64,000 bases of DNA, taken from assembly GCA_008704415.1 (NCBI GenBank), contig VXIS01000096.1, positions 1 through 64,000 on the forward strand. Direction: 5' to 3'. The notes beneath the pieces were generated by a model, which was given only the letters and a program-made list of their open reading frames with translations, made no database searches and was not told the origin of the DNA. Shown here one piece after another: positions 1 through 10,959 of this stretch; positions within the stretch are counted from its first letter, which is position 1; each line of letters begins with the position of its first letter. The position numbers and the translations under genes were made by a program. The DNA comes from Sphaerosporella brunnea. Its lineage: Eukaryota > Ascomycota > Pezizomycetes > Pezizales > Pyronemataceae.

Positions 1-1076
1 TCTGAAACAGACGCCTTCAACGAGATCAGGCTCGTCAAATATTGCTTGATCACGGTTCGCAGCCGCGCGTACGAGTGCATGTATTAGTAGTAGGAATATA
101 TCATTTTTTCCCACTGCCCGGCCTCGAAATTCAGCACGCACCTTCACCACGCTTCGCACTAAAATTGCCTGACGCCCTTTGCCCATTTGCAAAACCTCAT
201 TTTTGGTATGCCCGACAACAGCGCAGTCTTGGTGCACTTGCGTTAAAGTTGTATCGCTAGCTAAACCTCCCTATTCATTCGAATCTCACAGCCCGACAGA
301 TCAATCGATTAATTTAGGGGTCGAGCATTCCCATTATCTAACGAAGGTGAGGTGAGGGGCCTTCTAGACGGCGGCTGCAGTACGAACGCTAGATGTTTGT
401 TTGTTTTCTGAAGTAACTACAAGCATGTAGATTTAAAAGCTTGGATTCATCATCATCAAAGATAACTATTCCCTTGAGGACCAACAGATCCTTGCACACC
501 TTTTTGCCAAGTAGAGTAACTATCCATCTCCTTTTTGGGGGAAAGGAGCTTGAGCTGAGCCATTTGCTTCTGTGCTTGCAGAGGTAGCTGTTCGCCTTTT
601 GCACACACACTCTCTCTCCCGCTGAACGGACATTTTCCCATTTTCCACTCACTTGGAATTTGGTCCACGGCAAGAAGAGAAACCAAAGCGCCTCGGCGCC
701 GAGAAAAAGTGGACAAACATCCATCCATGTCAACATGCGTGTTATTGAGCGGCCACAGACCAAACCAAAGAGCTGGTATCAGCTGCGAGATGACCCCTTC
801 AAACTGATGGAACTTGGAAAGGAATACGATGGGCTATTATGGATGATCAAGCTTGTAGTTAGGGGGATTGTGTGAGGTTGCTCGAAAGGGTGAGGGATGC
901 CATGAGGTTCCCCAAACGCAAAAATAAACCCATCCTCACTGGCTCTCACTCACTACATCGCCTATTTTACTTGAAAGGGTTCAGTTTTGCTCATGCTTTG
1001 GTTTTATTTCCAAAAGCTCGGTATCTATGTCTTGCAAAGATGAACGCCCGACCGCTACGAAAATTGAATCAATCGC
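1..1076. other. Intergenic, no gene recognised
   Basis: Both strands carry only short open frames with no recognisable protein motif. The stretch lies downstream of the uS8 gene, so its right-hand part should hold that gene's 3' untranslated region and terminator. I see no tRNA, no clear inverted repeat and no transposon end here. Confidence 0.4.
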
Positions 1077-1530
1077 TTAGTAGAAGAAACCGATGATCTT
1101 TCCAGCGACGTGCTTGCGACGCGCCTCCTCGTGGTCCATGATACCAGCGGAGGTGGTTAGGACGATGTGGCCGAACTGACGCGCGGGAAGGAGCTTGGCG
1201 ACCCACTTCTCGAGCTCACCGAGCTTGACGTTGTAGCGGGGGGAGATGCAGCCGGTCTTGTTGATGCGTCCGTTGAGCTGGATGACGATCTTTCCGGAGC
1301 GGTGGTCGTCGACCTCCTCGAACTCGCCGATGTAGCCTGATCCACCACCATCGTTAGCACAAAACACTTCAAAATGTGGAATCTGGTGCAAACATACCGT
1401 GCTTTTGCATGACGTGCAGGAACTTGACAATGACCTTGGAAGAGGGGCGGATCATCACCTGCCTCTTACCGGCCTTCTCGGCATTGTTGATGGCGTTGAG
1501 GCAGTCGTTGAGAACGGAAGTGCGGACCAT
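1077..1530 (-). CDS. rps22: 40S ribosomal protein uS8 (S22 / S15a)
   Basis: Small-subunit ribosomal protein of the uS8 family, which binds 18S rRNA in the cytosolic 40S subunit. Two exons: 1530-1398 and 1336-1077, with a 61-nt intron (donor GTATGT, acceptor CAG) that splits a glycine codon. The spliced product is 130 residues, the usual length for eukaryotic S15a/S22. It starts [14 protein letters not shown] and ends [10 protein letters not shown], both typical of the family, and keeps the conserved [17 protein letters not shown] and [19 protein letters not shown] segments. The first ATG opens directly into the conserved N-terminus, so the start is secure. Codon choice is strongly C/G-ending, as expected of a highly expressed gene. 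Confidence 0.97.
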
Positions 1531-1546
1531 TTTGGGCGGTTTATTG

Positions 1547-1690
1547 CTGGAGGATCCTTTTTACACACGCGGGGAATCGCAAATATCAGTCCCCGAGAGC
1601 CATTTTGAGTGTCCGCCTTTCTTTTCTCGAGAAGACGGGAGAAAAGGTAAGGGGGATTCAAAAAGCTCCATTCCTGTAGCCGGACTTACC
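1547..1690 (-). promoter_or_regulatory. Probable 5'-leader intron of the uS8 gene
   Basis: On the minus strand a consensus donor (CAG followed by GTAAGT, first intron base 1689) lies about 160 bases upstream of the ATG. Acceptor-like AGs lie at about 1557 and 1547, just before the start codon. Leader introns are common in fungal ribosomal-protein genes. The exact acceptor is uncertain and no transcript evidence is available. Confidence 0.4.
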
Positions 1691-2618
1691 TGTCTCGAGG
1701 GTGAGGCGGTGAGGGTGAGGAGGTGGGGGTGAGGCGGGTTTGTCGATGCGGGTCGGTTGGCGTTTGTCGGTTGGTGGCCGTGCGTAAAGATGCGCGTCGG
1801 GATCCGTGAAAAGTGAAAAGTCAAAATTGTTGTGCGAGGATTTGTGGGAGACCCTGGGGTTTGCCCTGAATAATTAAGTAGCCACAGGCATGAGCCACAA
1901 CAACAACACATGGAATTCCGGACACGGCTTCTTTTTCCATATAAATGCCTAGGCAGTTATGTTAAGGGTCCTCACGGTTGTTTTCGAAAGAAAATCAGAT
2001 CGCCCAGCTATCTTCGAGGCCCGTGAAAGATACTGTGCTCTTGCCTAGTTGATGCGAGTCCGCTCTTTCTCCAGAGAGTTCTTGATCATCCCTCCCCCGG
2101 TTGTTCCTTTCGAAAAGCAACCGCAAGGACCATCATACATAGCAATGGTGCGAGAGCCAGCATACATAGGACAGATGTCTCTAACTCACTCTTGCCTTAG
2201 CGCATCCGTCTATAGTTGTAAAATTATAAGCAATACGCACATCTATGTAGAATACACATGTATCATACAAAATGACCCAAAAGAGACGTCAGTAGCTATG
2301 GGAGATGGATCATGGATCTGCCTCGGAAGGGGTCCGAGCCGGCCCCTGCTTCAGTGAGATTAATTTCCGAAGCAACTTACAGTAAACTAGGCTGGTCGGC
2401 GGTAGTCAACAGCGATTTTCCATGGAAGCTTGCCGGCGAACACTGGAGATCCCCGAACGGTCCACTATCCCGAGCCTGACGACTTTTGATGCTGACAGGC
2501 TATCTAACCACAGAAAACATATGGCAATGTGTGGATGGAGAAGTGACGTGGGAAATGATTCAAGCTGTCGCAACTTTTGATTGACTTCACCTGCACCTCC
2601 TCGGAGGTAAGTAATAAG
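1691..2618. other. Intergenic, no gene recognised
   Basis: Upstream region of the uS8 gene (left part) and flank of the TIR element that begins at 2619. The open frames are short, without recognisable motifs. The uS8 promoter must lie in the first few hundred bases, but no TATA or other box could be assigned with confidence. Confidence 0.35.
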
Positions 2619-3417
2619 TACTGTAACAGAAAACCCCCGATTACCAGTGCCGGCGTACTCCGGGGGGTATGTTTATGCGGTATTGCGATCGGAGTTTTTG
2701 TAACAAAGAATTATCGGGAATGCTCCGTTCATGTAATACGTCTTCTTTGAGAATACCTCAGTAATGCGACAGTCTGCACAATGCGCAGTCAAAACGTGCT
2801 ACTCATTGTGCCCAAATACCAGTGTTGCGTTTAATACGGTAGTTTGAACGAGTACACGCTGGAACCGTTCATCGCGATGACGATATTTAGAGTTTGGCTG
2901 AAGAACGACAAGTATCACGGAGTCGGTTTTTACAATTCATCGTAGGTCTGCGAGTTTCACTGCTACAGGCGCGGAACTGCGAGAGTTGGGACCTACTTTC
3001 TTTAGCATCGTTGTTTGAAGCAATTCCGACTGTTTTGGGGGTGCCAGTGGCTTTGTATCGCGGTGATACGGGATGAGCATGCTGGTATGCTGATGCTGAT
3101 GCTGATGATGACGCTGATGATGATGTCGGTGATCATGATGGTGTTGACAATGCGGCGATCGATGCCCTCTGAATCGCCGCCCCGGCGGCCACCCACTGTG
3201 GCTGAGCATTGAACAGAATACCGTAGCAATGCCGTATTCAAATGATTCAAACATTCATTACGTTGCGCATCAGAAAATCAATGCGCAGAGTTTTGGTGCG
3301 AATATTCACATATGTGCGGCCTTATATCAGCAGCTTTAAATTGCTGCAATTTTCCGATATGCCTCGCTACAACGGCCGCACTGCCTCACTGATAACCGGG
3401 GATTTTCTGTTACAGTA
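2619..3417. mobile_element. Non-autonomous TIR element (~0.8 kb), TA-flanked
   Basis: The left end reads TACTGTAACAGAAAA then a C-rich stretch and ATTACCAGTG. The right end is its inverse, CACTGATAACC, G-rich stretch, ATTTTCTGTTACAGTA. The roughly 35-bp terminal repeats match with a few substitutions, and the element is bounded by TA on both sides. That fits the TA-target preference of the Tc1/mariner/pogo superfamily. No transposase ORF is visible. The interior carries an imprecise GAT/CTG trinucleotide repeat (about 3076-3150). Superfamily is inferred from the TA and TIR only. Confidence 0.55.
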
Positions 3418-3800
3418 CGTACAACTTTTATTGTTGGCGTTGGGTCACGAATGGTCACTTCGAATTAGGGTTGGGGCTGATATCTTTCAAGGGTGACCGT
3501 TGAACCTATCCTTGGTTCCTATACCTAAATATCACTGTGTTGAGTAGGTACTTGAAACAAGGCCCTGGGGTTGCCGACGGTTGTCGAGCATAAGACTCTG
3601 TCGTGGAAGAGTCGTAATTGAGTTCGAAGGGTGGCCTTAGCGGCTAGGGGGGATGGGTATTTATAAGGTGCGTAAGAGAAAGAGTGTAAATTCGCAAAAT
3701 GGAACTAAAAATTCGCTGCCTAGTAACAGTATGCAAACTATCCCCTTGAGCGTTGTTCCTGCTTCCAATACACCGAGTCGAAGCCGTAGTGCTAGTGGAA
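3418..3800. other. Intergenic, 3' side of the F-box gene
   Basis: Short stretch between the TIR element and the stop codon of the F-box gene. No coding potential recognised. It presumably contains that gene's 3' untranslated region. Confidence 0.3.
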
Positions 3801-5780
3801 TTATGGGTAGAGATCCTTCAAACTTTGCACCTCCCCATCACTCAGCACGGCATCTGGGTCATCATCGCTATAGTAGTCGTCACTCCTCCTCATCGTATAG
3901 AACAGCTTGGGCCGACCACACGCATTGCACCTCTCGCAGTCGTTGCTCTGTGCACATTCGGTGCATAAATACTCCTGTTTACATGTTGGACACTTCCGTA
4001 GGCGCTTCCCCTGAAGGATGAACAATACATCGTACCAGACCGGTGGAATAAACTTCGAAATTGATTGTCGCAGTGCGGAAAGAGTGCCAGGGCTCGACCG
4101 AAGAGTTTTATAAAGTTCATGCCAAGCAATCAGCGCGATGCCCATGTCGAGTCCCGCATCATCATCATCATCATCATCATCATCGGAGTCCCAATATTCC
4201 AAGGATTCCTCAATGACGCTATCTGAATCACTGCTCTCGTCATCTTCGGTGTCGCCACTTCCAGTGGAATTAAAGTCGGAGTCGGAGTCGGAGTCAGAGC
4301 CAGAGCCAGGGCCGGGGTCGAAGTCAGTCTCAGCGTCCGAGCTGGATTCATTATCCAAGTCCTCGCCGGGGTTATGGTCGGCGTCAACGTTTTCTGAGGG
4401 CATCTGCATAGGGTCAGTCGTCGTGGGGACTGAGCCTCCATACTCCTGTAAAGCCTGATGAATGAACGCTCTGGTGGCATTGCCCTCGTGCTGGTTCATA
4501 TGACAGGTTGCCGCTTGCTCGAGAAGACAGGTGAGACAAGCGATATTCCAGCAGTTTGTGCACTGAAACTCGAGCTCGGGTATGGAGCATCGGTCACAGT
4601 GCCAATGTTCACCGCATAGATGACAGGTTTCCAAGTCGCTGAGGAGGTGGCGTTCCGCCTTGTGACCTTGTGAATCAATAGTGAAGTCACGTTTGAAGAG
4701 AAAGCCGGATCTACAGCGAGAGCAACGCTTGAGTTTGTCGACCTCTTCGCAGCTATAGGTGGTTAGCGGGTTGGTGTCTAAAGAGCAGGCTGCAAGCACA
4801 GGGCACTCACCGAATGCATACTTGCATCACTTGAGGTGGCAGATCAGGAGCGCCTGGGTCCTCGGGGAATCCAAGTTGGTCGAGACAGTCTGCACAATAG
4901 AAGCTATTCTGGTGTCAATCTCAGAGTGGCCGGACCTACAGAGAAACTAACCTTCCGCACACGGTACAAGTAGTGCGTGCAAGACACGCCGAGGTAGAGC
5001 ACTGCAACTGTGGACCGAGCTTACCACACAGGAAGCAGTTGCGCCAGTCGAGTAGCGAATATTCCGGCCCAATGTGTCTCGAATGCTTACATATCGTCGT
5101 GTCCAGCTTGACCCCTGGCGTCATCTCGTGCAGTTTCTCGACATCCTCCTTGATCCAAGAAAATCTGCCAGATAGGCGAAAGTAGCGATGATTTTCTCCC
5201 ACTCCCCAGACCTAGGCTTCGTCAGTACTGTAAGTCAATGAGGGACCAGTATACACACCCGTAGCACCTTCAATTTCCCCTTGCCCACCTGCTCCAAAAT
5301 TTCAACCAATTGCTTCAGGGTACATCCGCACGTAAACATCACGCTCAACTCCTCTAATGACCGAGGCACCAAGGCCGACAAAACCACTTTCATCAGTCCC
5401 TCGGCGATCTGTAGCCCGTCCAGAATAAGAACTTTGATCCAGGCCGTGCGTTGCCAAACCAGTGCTTGAAGCGCCATTGCGGGAAGGAAAACGCGTCGGG
5501 TTTTTGTGGTATGCAGCGTAACCAGGTGAAAAAGCTTCACAGGACTAATGTACATCACAGAACTGTCGCGGGCGGCCGCCAGTTGGAGGCGCGCGAAGAC
5601 ATCGCTAACACGATGCTCACGAAGATCGACCACTCTGAAGGCATTGGGGTGATTTTGGATATGTAAGTGAATAGCCTTGCATGTTTGTGCAAGCGAGAGA
5701 GTGTCCCATAGATCGAGGAGTGGCAGCAAACCTGCAGTGAACGGATGGATGGAGGTGATGATGACCGAAAAAGGAGGCAT
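3801..5780 (-). CDS. F-box-like protein with zinc-ribbon cysteine pairs and acidic tract
   Basis: Unrecognised at the orthologue level. Four exons fit the phases: 5780-5259, 5211-4952, 4903-4811 and 4752-3801. The introns are 47, 48 and 58 nt, and the last has a GCTAACC branch point and TATAG acceptor. The product is 608 residues. Residues ~8-50 (ITSIHPFTAGLLPLLDLWDT...) look like an F-box, a SKP1-binding motif of SCF ubiquitin ligases. The middle holds many CxxC pairs (CTVC, CIRC, CSRC, CHLC, CDRC, CTNC) suggesting zinc binding. A C-terminal Asp/Ser tract with nine consecutive Asp (from a GAT-type microsatellite at ~4156-4185) precedes further CxxC pairs (CPTC, CTEC, CERC). A role as substrate adaptor is inference. 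The second intron uses AATAG as acceptor because CAG a few bases earlier breaks the frame. Confidence 0.65.
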
Positions 5781-5880
5781 CGCGTTCGTTGGATGATGAA
5801 AGGGCTTGACTTGGGAGGGGAAGCTCGAAGTGGGGAGCTAAGTACATACATGTACCTACATATGGTGAGAACTAGAGGGT

Positions 5881-6103
5881 TAGGGTTGGTACATGGCTAT
5901 CGCGTTGCCACGTGTGTCGTTTTTTCACCTATGTCGCGCTGAAAAGTACGCGGGCAGCTCTGGCGAGGATCTGGCGCCGCAACCACCACCCCGCAAGGCC
6001 GCCCGTTGCCATGCGTATTTCTGAGCCAGCCAGCGTACTTTTCAGCGCGACATAGGTGAAAAAACGACACACGTGGCAACGCGATAGTACCGAACGCGCC
6101 CTA
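5881..6103. mobile_element. Palindromic MITE with 55-bp perfect inverted arms
   Basis: Bases 5897-5951 and 6033-6087 are exact inverse complements (55 bp each), separated by 81 bp. The similarity continues outward in broken form to TAGGG on the left and CCCTA on the right, so the element probably spans TA to TA. It has no coding capacity. It lies about 100 bp upstream of the F-box gene start, within that gene's likely promoter. Class II MITE identity is inferred from structure. Confidence 0.7.
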
Positions 6104-7068
6104 AGTTACTTTGCTCTGCTCTACCATCCAGACTTTCTCCCTTTGCATCATCCGTGTTCTGTTCCTGATTTCAGCGCCTTTCAGCCCAACCAAGTGCTCA
6201 GTCAACGCGTTGGGCTTTACCGTTTCTTCAGTACACCAGCGAGGATATGACTGGTTTGGCCCATCTGTCTCCTGGTTATCGATAGGAGGACCGCCTCAGT
6301 GGCAGCCATCACCATCCGCGAAGCGAGCCACGAAGTAATCGCCGTGGGCGCCCAGATGGAACAACTCGTCCAATCTGTCAGAACACAGAGGGAAGCTCAT
6401 TCGATTCATTGCGAATAACAGTGATGTGCCCCAACGCACTATCTATCACATTTACAGGCTCTGGTCCCCCATGAAGATCGTACTCACCGGTCCTTGGGAT
6501 TAGAGGTTAGCATGCCACCTTTCGCTGGAATTTCGCCCCCTCGATCCGGCAGTTCCGATGCTCAACAGTTGCCGCAGCGCCATCTAATGGTTTAGAATAT
6601 CTACCGTCACAACTTTCCAAAGTTTCTCCGCCGTCTGACAAAGCGTATGGACACCACCAATAGTTTCTGGATTGAATAGAACAACAAAATTAAACCAAAG
6701 CATCCACCGCCCGTTTGCTACCTATGGTTTTTTTCTGACTTGACAAACGCTTGGCATGATCACCGATTGTCGGAACGCTGGCGAGGATGAAGTCAAAGTG
6801 GTTGAGCATCTTGATTTTGTTGTGGCAATGGGTCGCCACTGGAAGGCCTACCAGAAGCTGTAGCTGAATGGATGGAGAGCGTTGCAGGAAGTAAGTTCGG
6901 AGCTGACAGGTAAGTCCCCTTCCCCTTTGTTCCTGATTTAAATACTCCGAGCCTCTCCTTAAAAGTTGGTGAAACACTTGAGCAAGGTCACTCTGCTACA
7001 CTTCTCAATTGCTCAGCTAGAACTCTTCTCCCGGCGCGCATGTGGAGTACAGATTGTTTGCGAAATAG
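6104..7068. other. Gene-poor stretch with coding-like fragment
   Basis: No complete gene. Plus-strand bases ~6310-6415 translate without stops to a plausible fragment (IREASHEVIAVGAQMEQ and onward), then frames break. This may be debris of the same locus as the disabled ORF that follows. Nothing else recognisable. Confidence 0.3.
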
Positions 7069-7581
7069 ATGGCCATTCAACCGATATCGCAGCCCGAAAC
7101 TATGATGAATCTGCCCCTGGACAAGGCCGCTTAGAGGAAGGACTTTGAAGATGCGCTCAGCGCCGGTGGCCTGGAGCTTCGGCTTACCTCCAAGGCTACT
7201 AAACTGATCACACAATTCACGCAAAAATGGTCCTCGGACAGATGGGAGTGCCCGATTTTGCTCAACGGAAGCCAGTGAACTATATTAGAGTCTCCAAACT
7301 TTGCTGCGCCGGCTGCTTGGCGGTTTTCGAAACTCACAACGAATTGAATCGGCCCAAATACCATACTTGAGGGTCGCACGCCAAGTGGTACTTTCCCTGA
7401 GTGGGAAATGATACTTTTATCCACACAATTTACCACAAAATCAGCCCACACGTTTGCGCAGTCGATGGGTCAGCAAGGATGCACCGGCAGCGACAGCAGT
7501 GCCATCTCGTAGGACAGCCGCGAATTCGATATCAACAATCTTCTCGACGACCTCGATGACATGGAAGGAATGCTGGGCTAA
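7069..7581 (+). pseudogene. Disabled ORF of unknown family
   Basis: A single frame from ATG 7069 to TAA 7581 (171 codons) reads as credible protein, for example KDFEDALSAGGLELRLTSK and a C-terminal DINNLLDDLDDMEGMLG. It is interrupted by four in-frame stops (TAG, TGA, TGA, TAG). Keeping one frame for 513 bases with only nonsense changes suggests point-mutational decay of a real coding sequence, not chance. I do not recognise the family. The opposite strand also has a 106-codon open frame here, so strand assignment is not certain. Confidence 0.35.
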
Positions 7582-8084
7582 TAACGATTCCTCTACAATA
7601 CTAAACTTCGCGGTACAGATGGATATCAGTAAATGGGGTCGTTCTTGCGGCCCGGGATAGCCGAGCTCTCAAATCTAGGTTCCGTAAAAAGCGGTCTTTG
7701 TTTCTGTGGTGGATGCCGTTGATGGGTTGCTTACTTGGTGTTTTGGTGGCAGGGGCGGCGAGTTTGTTTCTGGCTGCTGTTTCTTCTCTTTGCAGGTGTA
7801 TGCCCGATTCTAAAATACCCCCAATGTTCTGATCGAAGGGATATAAGGTTCATAATTGTTAGCTGAACAGATGCAGAAGTGAATGCGGAGTTCTATGTCA
7901 CATTTGTTTGCGATCTATGGTGCAGGCAGATATAGACCTAGTTGTCGCACGGATGTTTTCGTTGGAGAGTAAGCAGCGGACACGGTATAGATGGTGGTCA
8001 AAGGGTACGAAGTGGTGGGGACCAAAGTTCAGAGCGAACGCTGGGGCCGTGACCCCAATAATCAATTTTGTTGCACCCCCTTAC
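7582..8084. other. Intergenic, no gene recognised
   Basis: Lies between the disabled ORF and the 3' end of the transposase relic. No recognisable coding, RNA or repeat feature. Confidence 0.3.
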
Positions 8085-8474
8085 TTAAATACCGGGCAGA
8101 ATGTAGTTGCAGTGCTTCCGGGCATAGTGCTTGCATGCGCCCCAGTAATATTCGATCCGGTTAAGTCCGCAGCGGAACTTAGGATAGAACATTACTAGGT
8201 GTCTCGCATCCTCGACAATCTCCTCAATCCGACCTTTAAAGTCAGGCTGCGCCGAGAGATTCGCCATGGTTGAGCCGCCTGTGCTTCCGGGCGCCGCCAA
8301 TGGCACCAGCTTGTCGTAGACGTAGGGTTCGTTTGCTCGCTCTGCCCATTGCTGGTGTAGGTAGGATACGAGTTTGGAGGCAGCTAGCCCAGGCATTGTG
8401 GATTCAAGTTTGGTGCGTCTTTGCTGAAAGTCATGACGAAAGAGGACTCGGGTCTGAGCTCTCTGTACGGACAT
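8085..8474 (-). pseudogene. DDE transposase relic, C-terminal part
   Basis: The translation contains AQPDFKGRIEEIVEDARH, then LVMFYPKFRCGLNRIEYYWG, then ACKHYARKHC. The pattern GHL-x-FxPKFHCELNxIExxWGxxKxYxRxxC marks the final catalytic-acid region of a DDE-superfamily endonuclease family common in fungal genomes. The expected His-Cys-Glu-Leu is changed to Arg-Cys-Gly-Leu, and the frame stops soon after the Cys of the last motif. The upstream part (to about 8754) has fragments in other frames. A second relic of the same family lies at 42165-42564. Confidence 0.6.
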
Positions 8475-9591
8475 TATAACCGTTAAGGTATTGGCAGCTG
8501 GCTATAGCGGGGCCATGCTTGTTTTCGCTGATCCAGGCTTTTCGCAATCCATAGAGGCGATTTTTGAAAGCCAGCACGCAAGGGCGGGAACGGTGAGAGC
8601 GGAAAGCACTGGATTGTAGAGCGCAGCTGCTTCGGGTGCTTGATGCTTGTTTTGCTCTGATTTCCGACGCGGGACGACGGCTTCGGTTGTTCGTCCATCT
8701 CCGCCCATCCACCAACCGCGGACGTGCGACGACCAGGCGTATAAGTGCCTGCACTATACGTTGCGGAAGGTGGAAGAGCAGGTGGATGGAGCCCCCGGTC
8801 TGTCCTCTGTGAACGATTTCACCTGGCTGGCGGTTGGAGACAACCTTCCGGCGGTGTCTGAAACGCTGGAACGGTGTGCAGTCTGCAGTGGAATGCGGTC
8901 GAGTTTTGAGACGAGCAAGACGGAGGCGGTCTCACGGAACCGGCAGCATCCAGATTGGCAACCACTCGGTGCCTGATGCCAAAGAAGCAGACTCCTCCCT
9001 CACTGTTGTGGATACTGCATCAGCCACGCTTGTAAGCCGTAGCACGTTTGCACCACCTTTTCGGCCTGTGGCTGACATATTCAAACGGCTATAATACAGT
9101 TCACGTACTTGGTCAGGAGATGCACCGGTTGCTAAGGAGTATCAGCTGGATGGTTTGATCCACGCTTGACGCTCTGTCTTCGACCACCGATGGTGGACAT
9201 TAATTAGACCTCGATCACTGACAGGCCGGTATGCACAGTGCTTCGTGATGTGGCTAACTGGGTACGATGAATCTGAGGAAATAATGAATGATCGCGGCAC
9301 TGAGTGTTACACCCCAACATCATAAGTCTTCGTGATTCGCCAACACCCATCAGAAAAAAAGCTGGCCCCTCTCTTATATCTCTCTCTATACCTATGCGCC
9401 TACTTTGCATTCTGTCTTCTAGCCCTCTCTGCAATTTTGGAGATGGAGAGGTGACTACTAGATGTAGCTCTTCACCAGAAATGATCAACCATTCCTAGTA
9501 CCTACATGTACTAAGTATTAAGTAGCTATAAAGCCGAACAGCAAGCAATAGAGGCCCTCGTCCACAAGCACATCAGAGAGCATTTAAATCC
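8475..9591. other. Intergenic with possible transposase 5' debris
   Basis: The left ~280 bases may be degraded upstream sequence of the DDE relic, where minus-strand frames are broken. The remainder shows no recognisable gene. It ends at the stop codon of the MRL1-like gene, so part of it should be that gene's 3' untranslated region. Confidence 0.3.
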
Positions 9592-10959
9592 TCAATACTC
9601 TTCCCAGTCATCATCCAATTCATCGATGAGCCTGTTCTCGCTGGCGTATCCACGCTGCACACGTCCACGGAATAACGCGTCTCCGCTCACGGTTCGAGGT
9701 CCGAATCCATCCCTGGATCGCTTCCAAATTGATGATGGCAGTGGCATCCACTCTATGATCAAGTTCCATATGGTGCGGCTCGTGTTCTATACCAGAGGTT
9801 TTGTTAGCTATGGAATCGTAGTGAAATGTGCAGCCATATGCACAAGGAAGGAACACCGTGCCGCGCTGCCGGGTATATCTGGTTTTGCATCTCAATCTCG
9901 CTCAATTATTCGAGAAACCTGGTTCTATGCTTGCCAAGAGACATGTACGGTAAGATGCGAAGCAACGAAACTCAAAAATGAAACTCGTAGGAGAGATTAT
10001 CAGGCCCAGTCATCTTCTCCTCTTTTCCATCTCGTTGCCTCGCTGGAGGCATCAAGAAGAGTCTGGCTGGTCCGGCATCCACCGAGTATCCACGATAGCA
10101 CACGCAACGAAAGCAGCAACGGCATGGCAAAGACACGCACCCATATGAAGCCCAACGCAGCGACCCAAACGTGGTAGTGTGGGATTTGTCGCAACCCGCG
10201 CGCATGCATAACGGTACGCTGGTAGACTATTCCGCCAATCAAGTACACCAACGCGAAGACGCCCATTCTAGCAAATTGTTAGCACCAGTGATGTCCAAGC
10301 ATATGTTTAGTCAACGTACATAGCACCAAACACAGCACCAGGTCCAAGGGCCTGTGCTTGGTTAACAGTGGCGCAGGCGGCGGCTGTCCGGACCTCGAAG
10401 AAATATGCGCAGTCGTTCATCTGCCCCACAAAAGATACTGATGGCTTCTGGAACTGCTCGTGGTCACACATCAGGGACATGAGTGTGCTCTTTCTATAAC
10501 TGGGGGCTCCAGGGCACGGCGAGCCATTTTCGTAGGCGAGCACCAATTTGCGGCCTCGGAAGCGCGGAGATGCAGACACACTCCTGCGTTCCACATGTCA
10601 GTCAGCCGTTCCCCATTTATCTCGGGATAATTGTACCCAATGGAGTAGGCAGTCCCATTCATCTCGTAGTATGCAGCTACAGCGCCTTTCGGGACTCCTT
10701 CTGCTGTCACATCTGCAAGCACAGGTCCGCATATATTGAGGCTGAAGTTGGCACCGTAATCTTGGCCCTTGACAAACCAATCTGTCTGCGGGGGATTGGC
10801 GGTTCGATCTCGTCGCAGCTTTCGCAGATCAAAGAAATTTTCGCTGAAAGGGGACGTGACGGTGCACTCTGGGTCTATGGGCTTTTCCGGAGGCTCTGAC
10901 ACCGCTAGGGATGCCGAGAGCAAGCTGAGCAAGACGACACACACGGAGGGTAACCACAT
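9592..10959 (-). CDS. MRL1/Atg27-like transmembrane sorting receptor (mannose-6-phosphate receptor homology)
   Basis: Type I membrane protein of the MRL1/Atg27 group, which acts in Golgi-endosome-vacuole sorting. Exons: 10959-10637, 10583-10320, 10267-10141 and 9786-9592, giving 302 residues. Residues 1-19 are a signal peptide (MWLPSVCVVLLSLLSASLA). The lumenal domain has FDLRKLRRD, GQDYGANFSLNICGPV, FRGRKLVLAYENGSPC and spaced cysteines typical of the MRH-like fold. A single membrane span follows (IMGVFALVYLIGGIVYQ). The last exon ends ENRLIDELDDDWEEY, matching the acidic C-terminus usual in fungal homologues, and was chosen for that reason. It requires a 354-nt intron (GTGCGT to TATAG, branch GCTAACA), long for this genome. 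Reading through the donor would instead end at 10000 with 284 residues. MRL1 versus Atg27 cannot be settled here. Confidence 0.75.
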
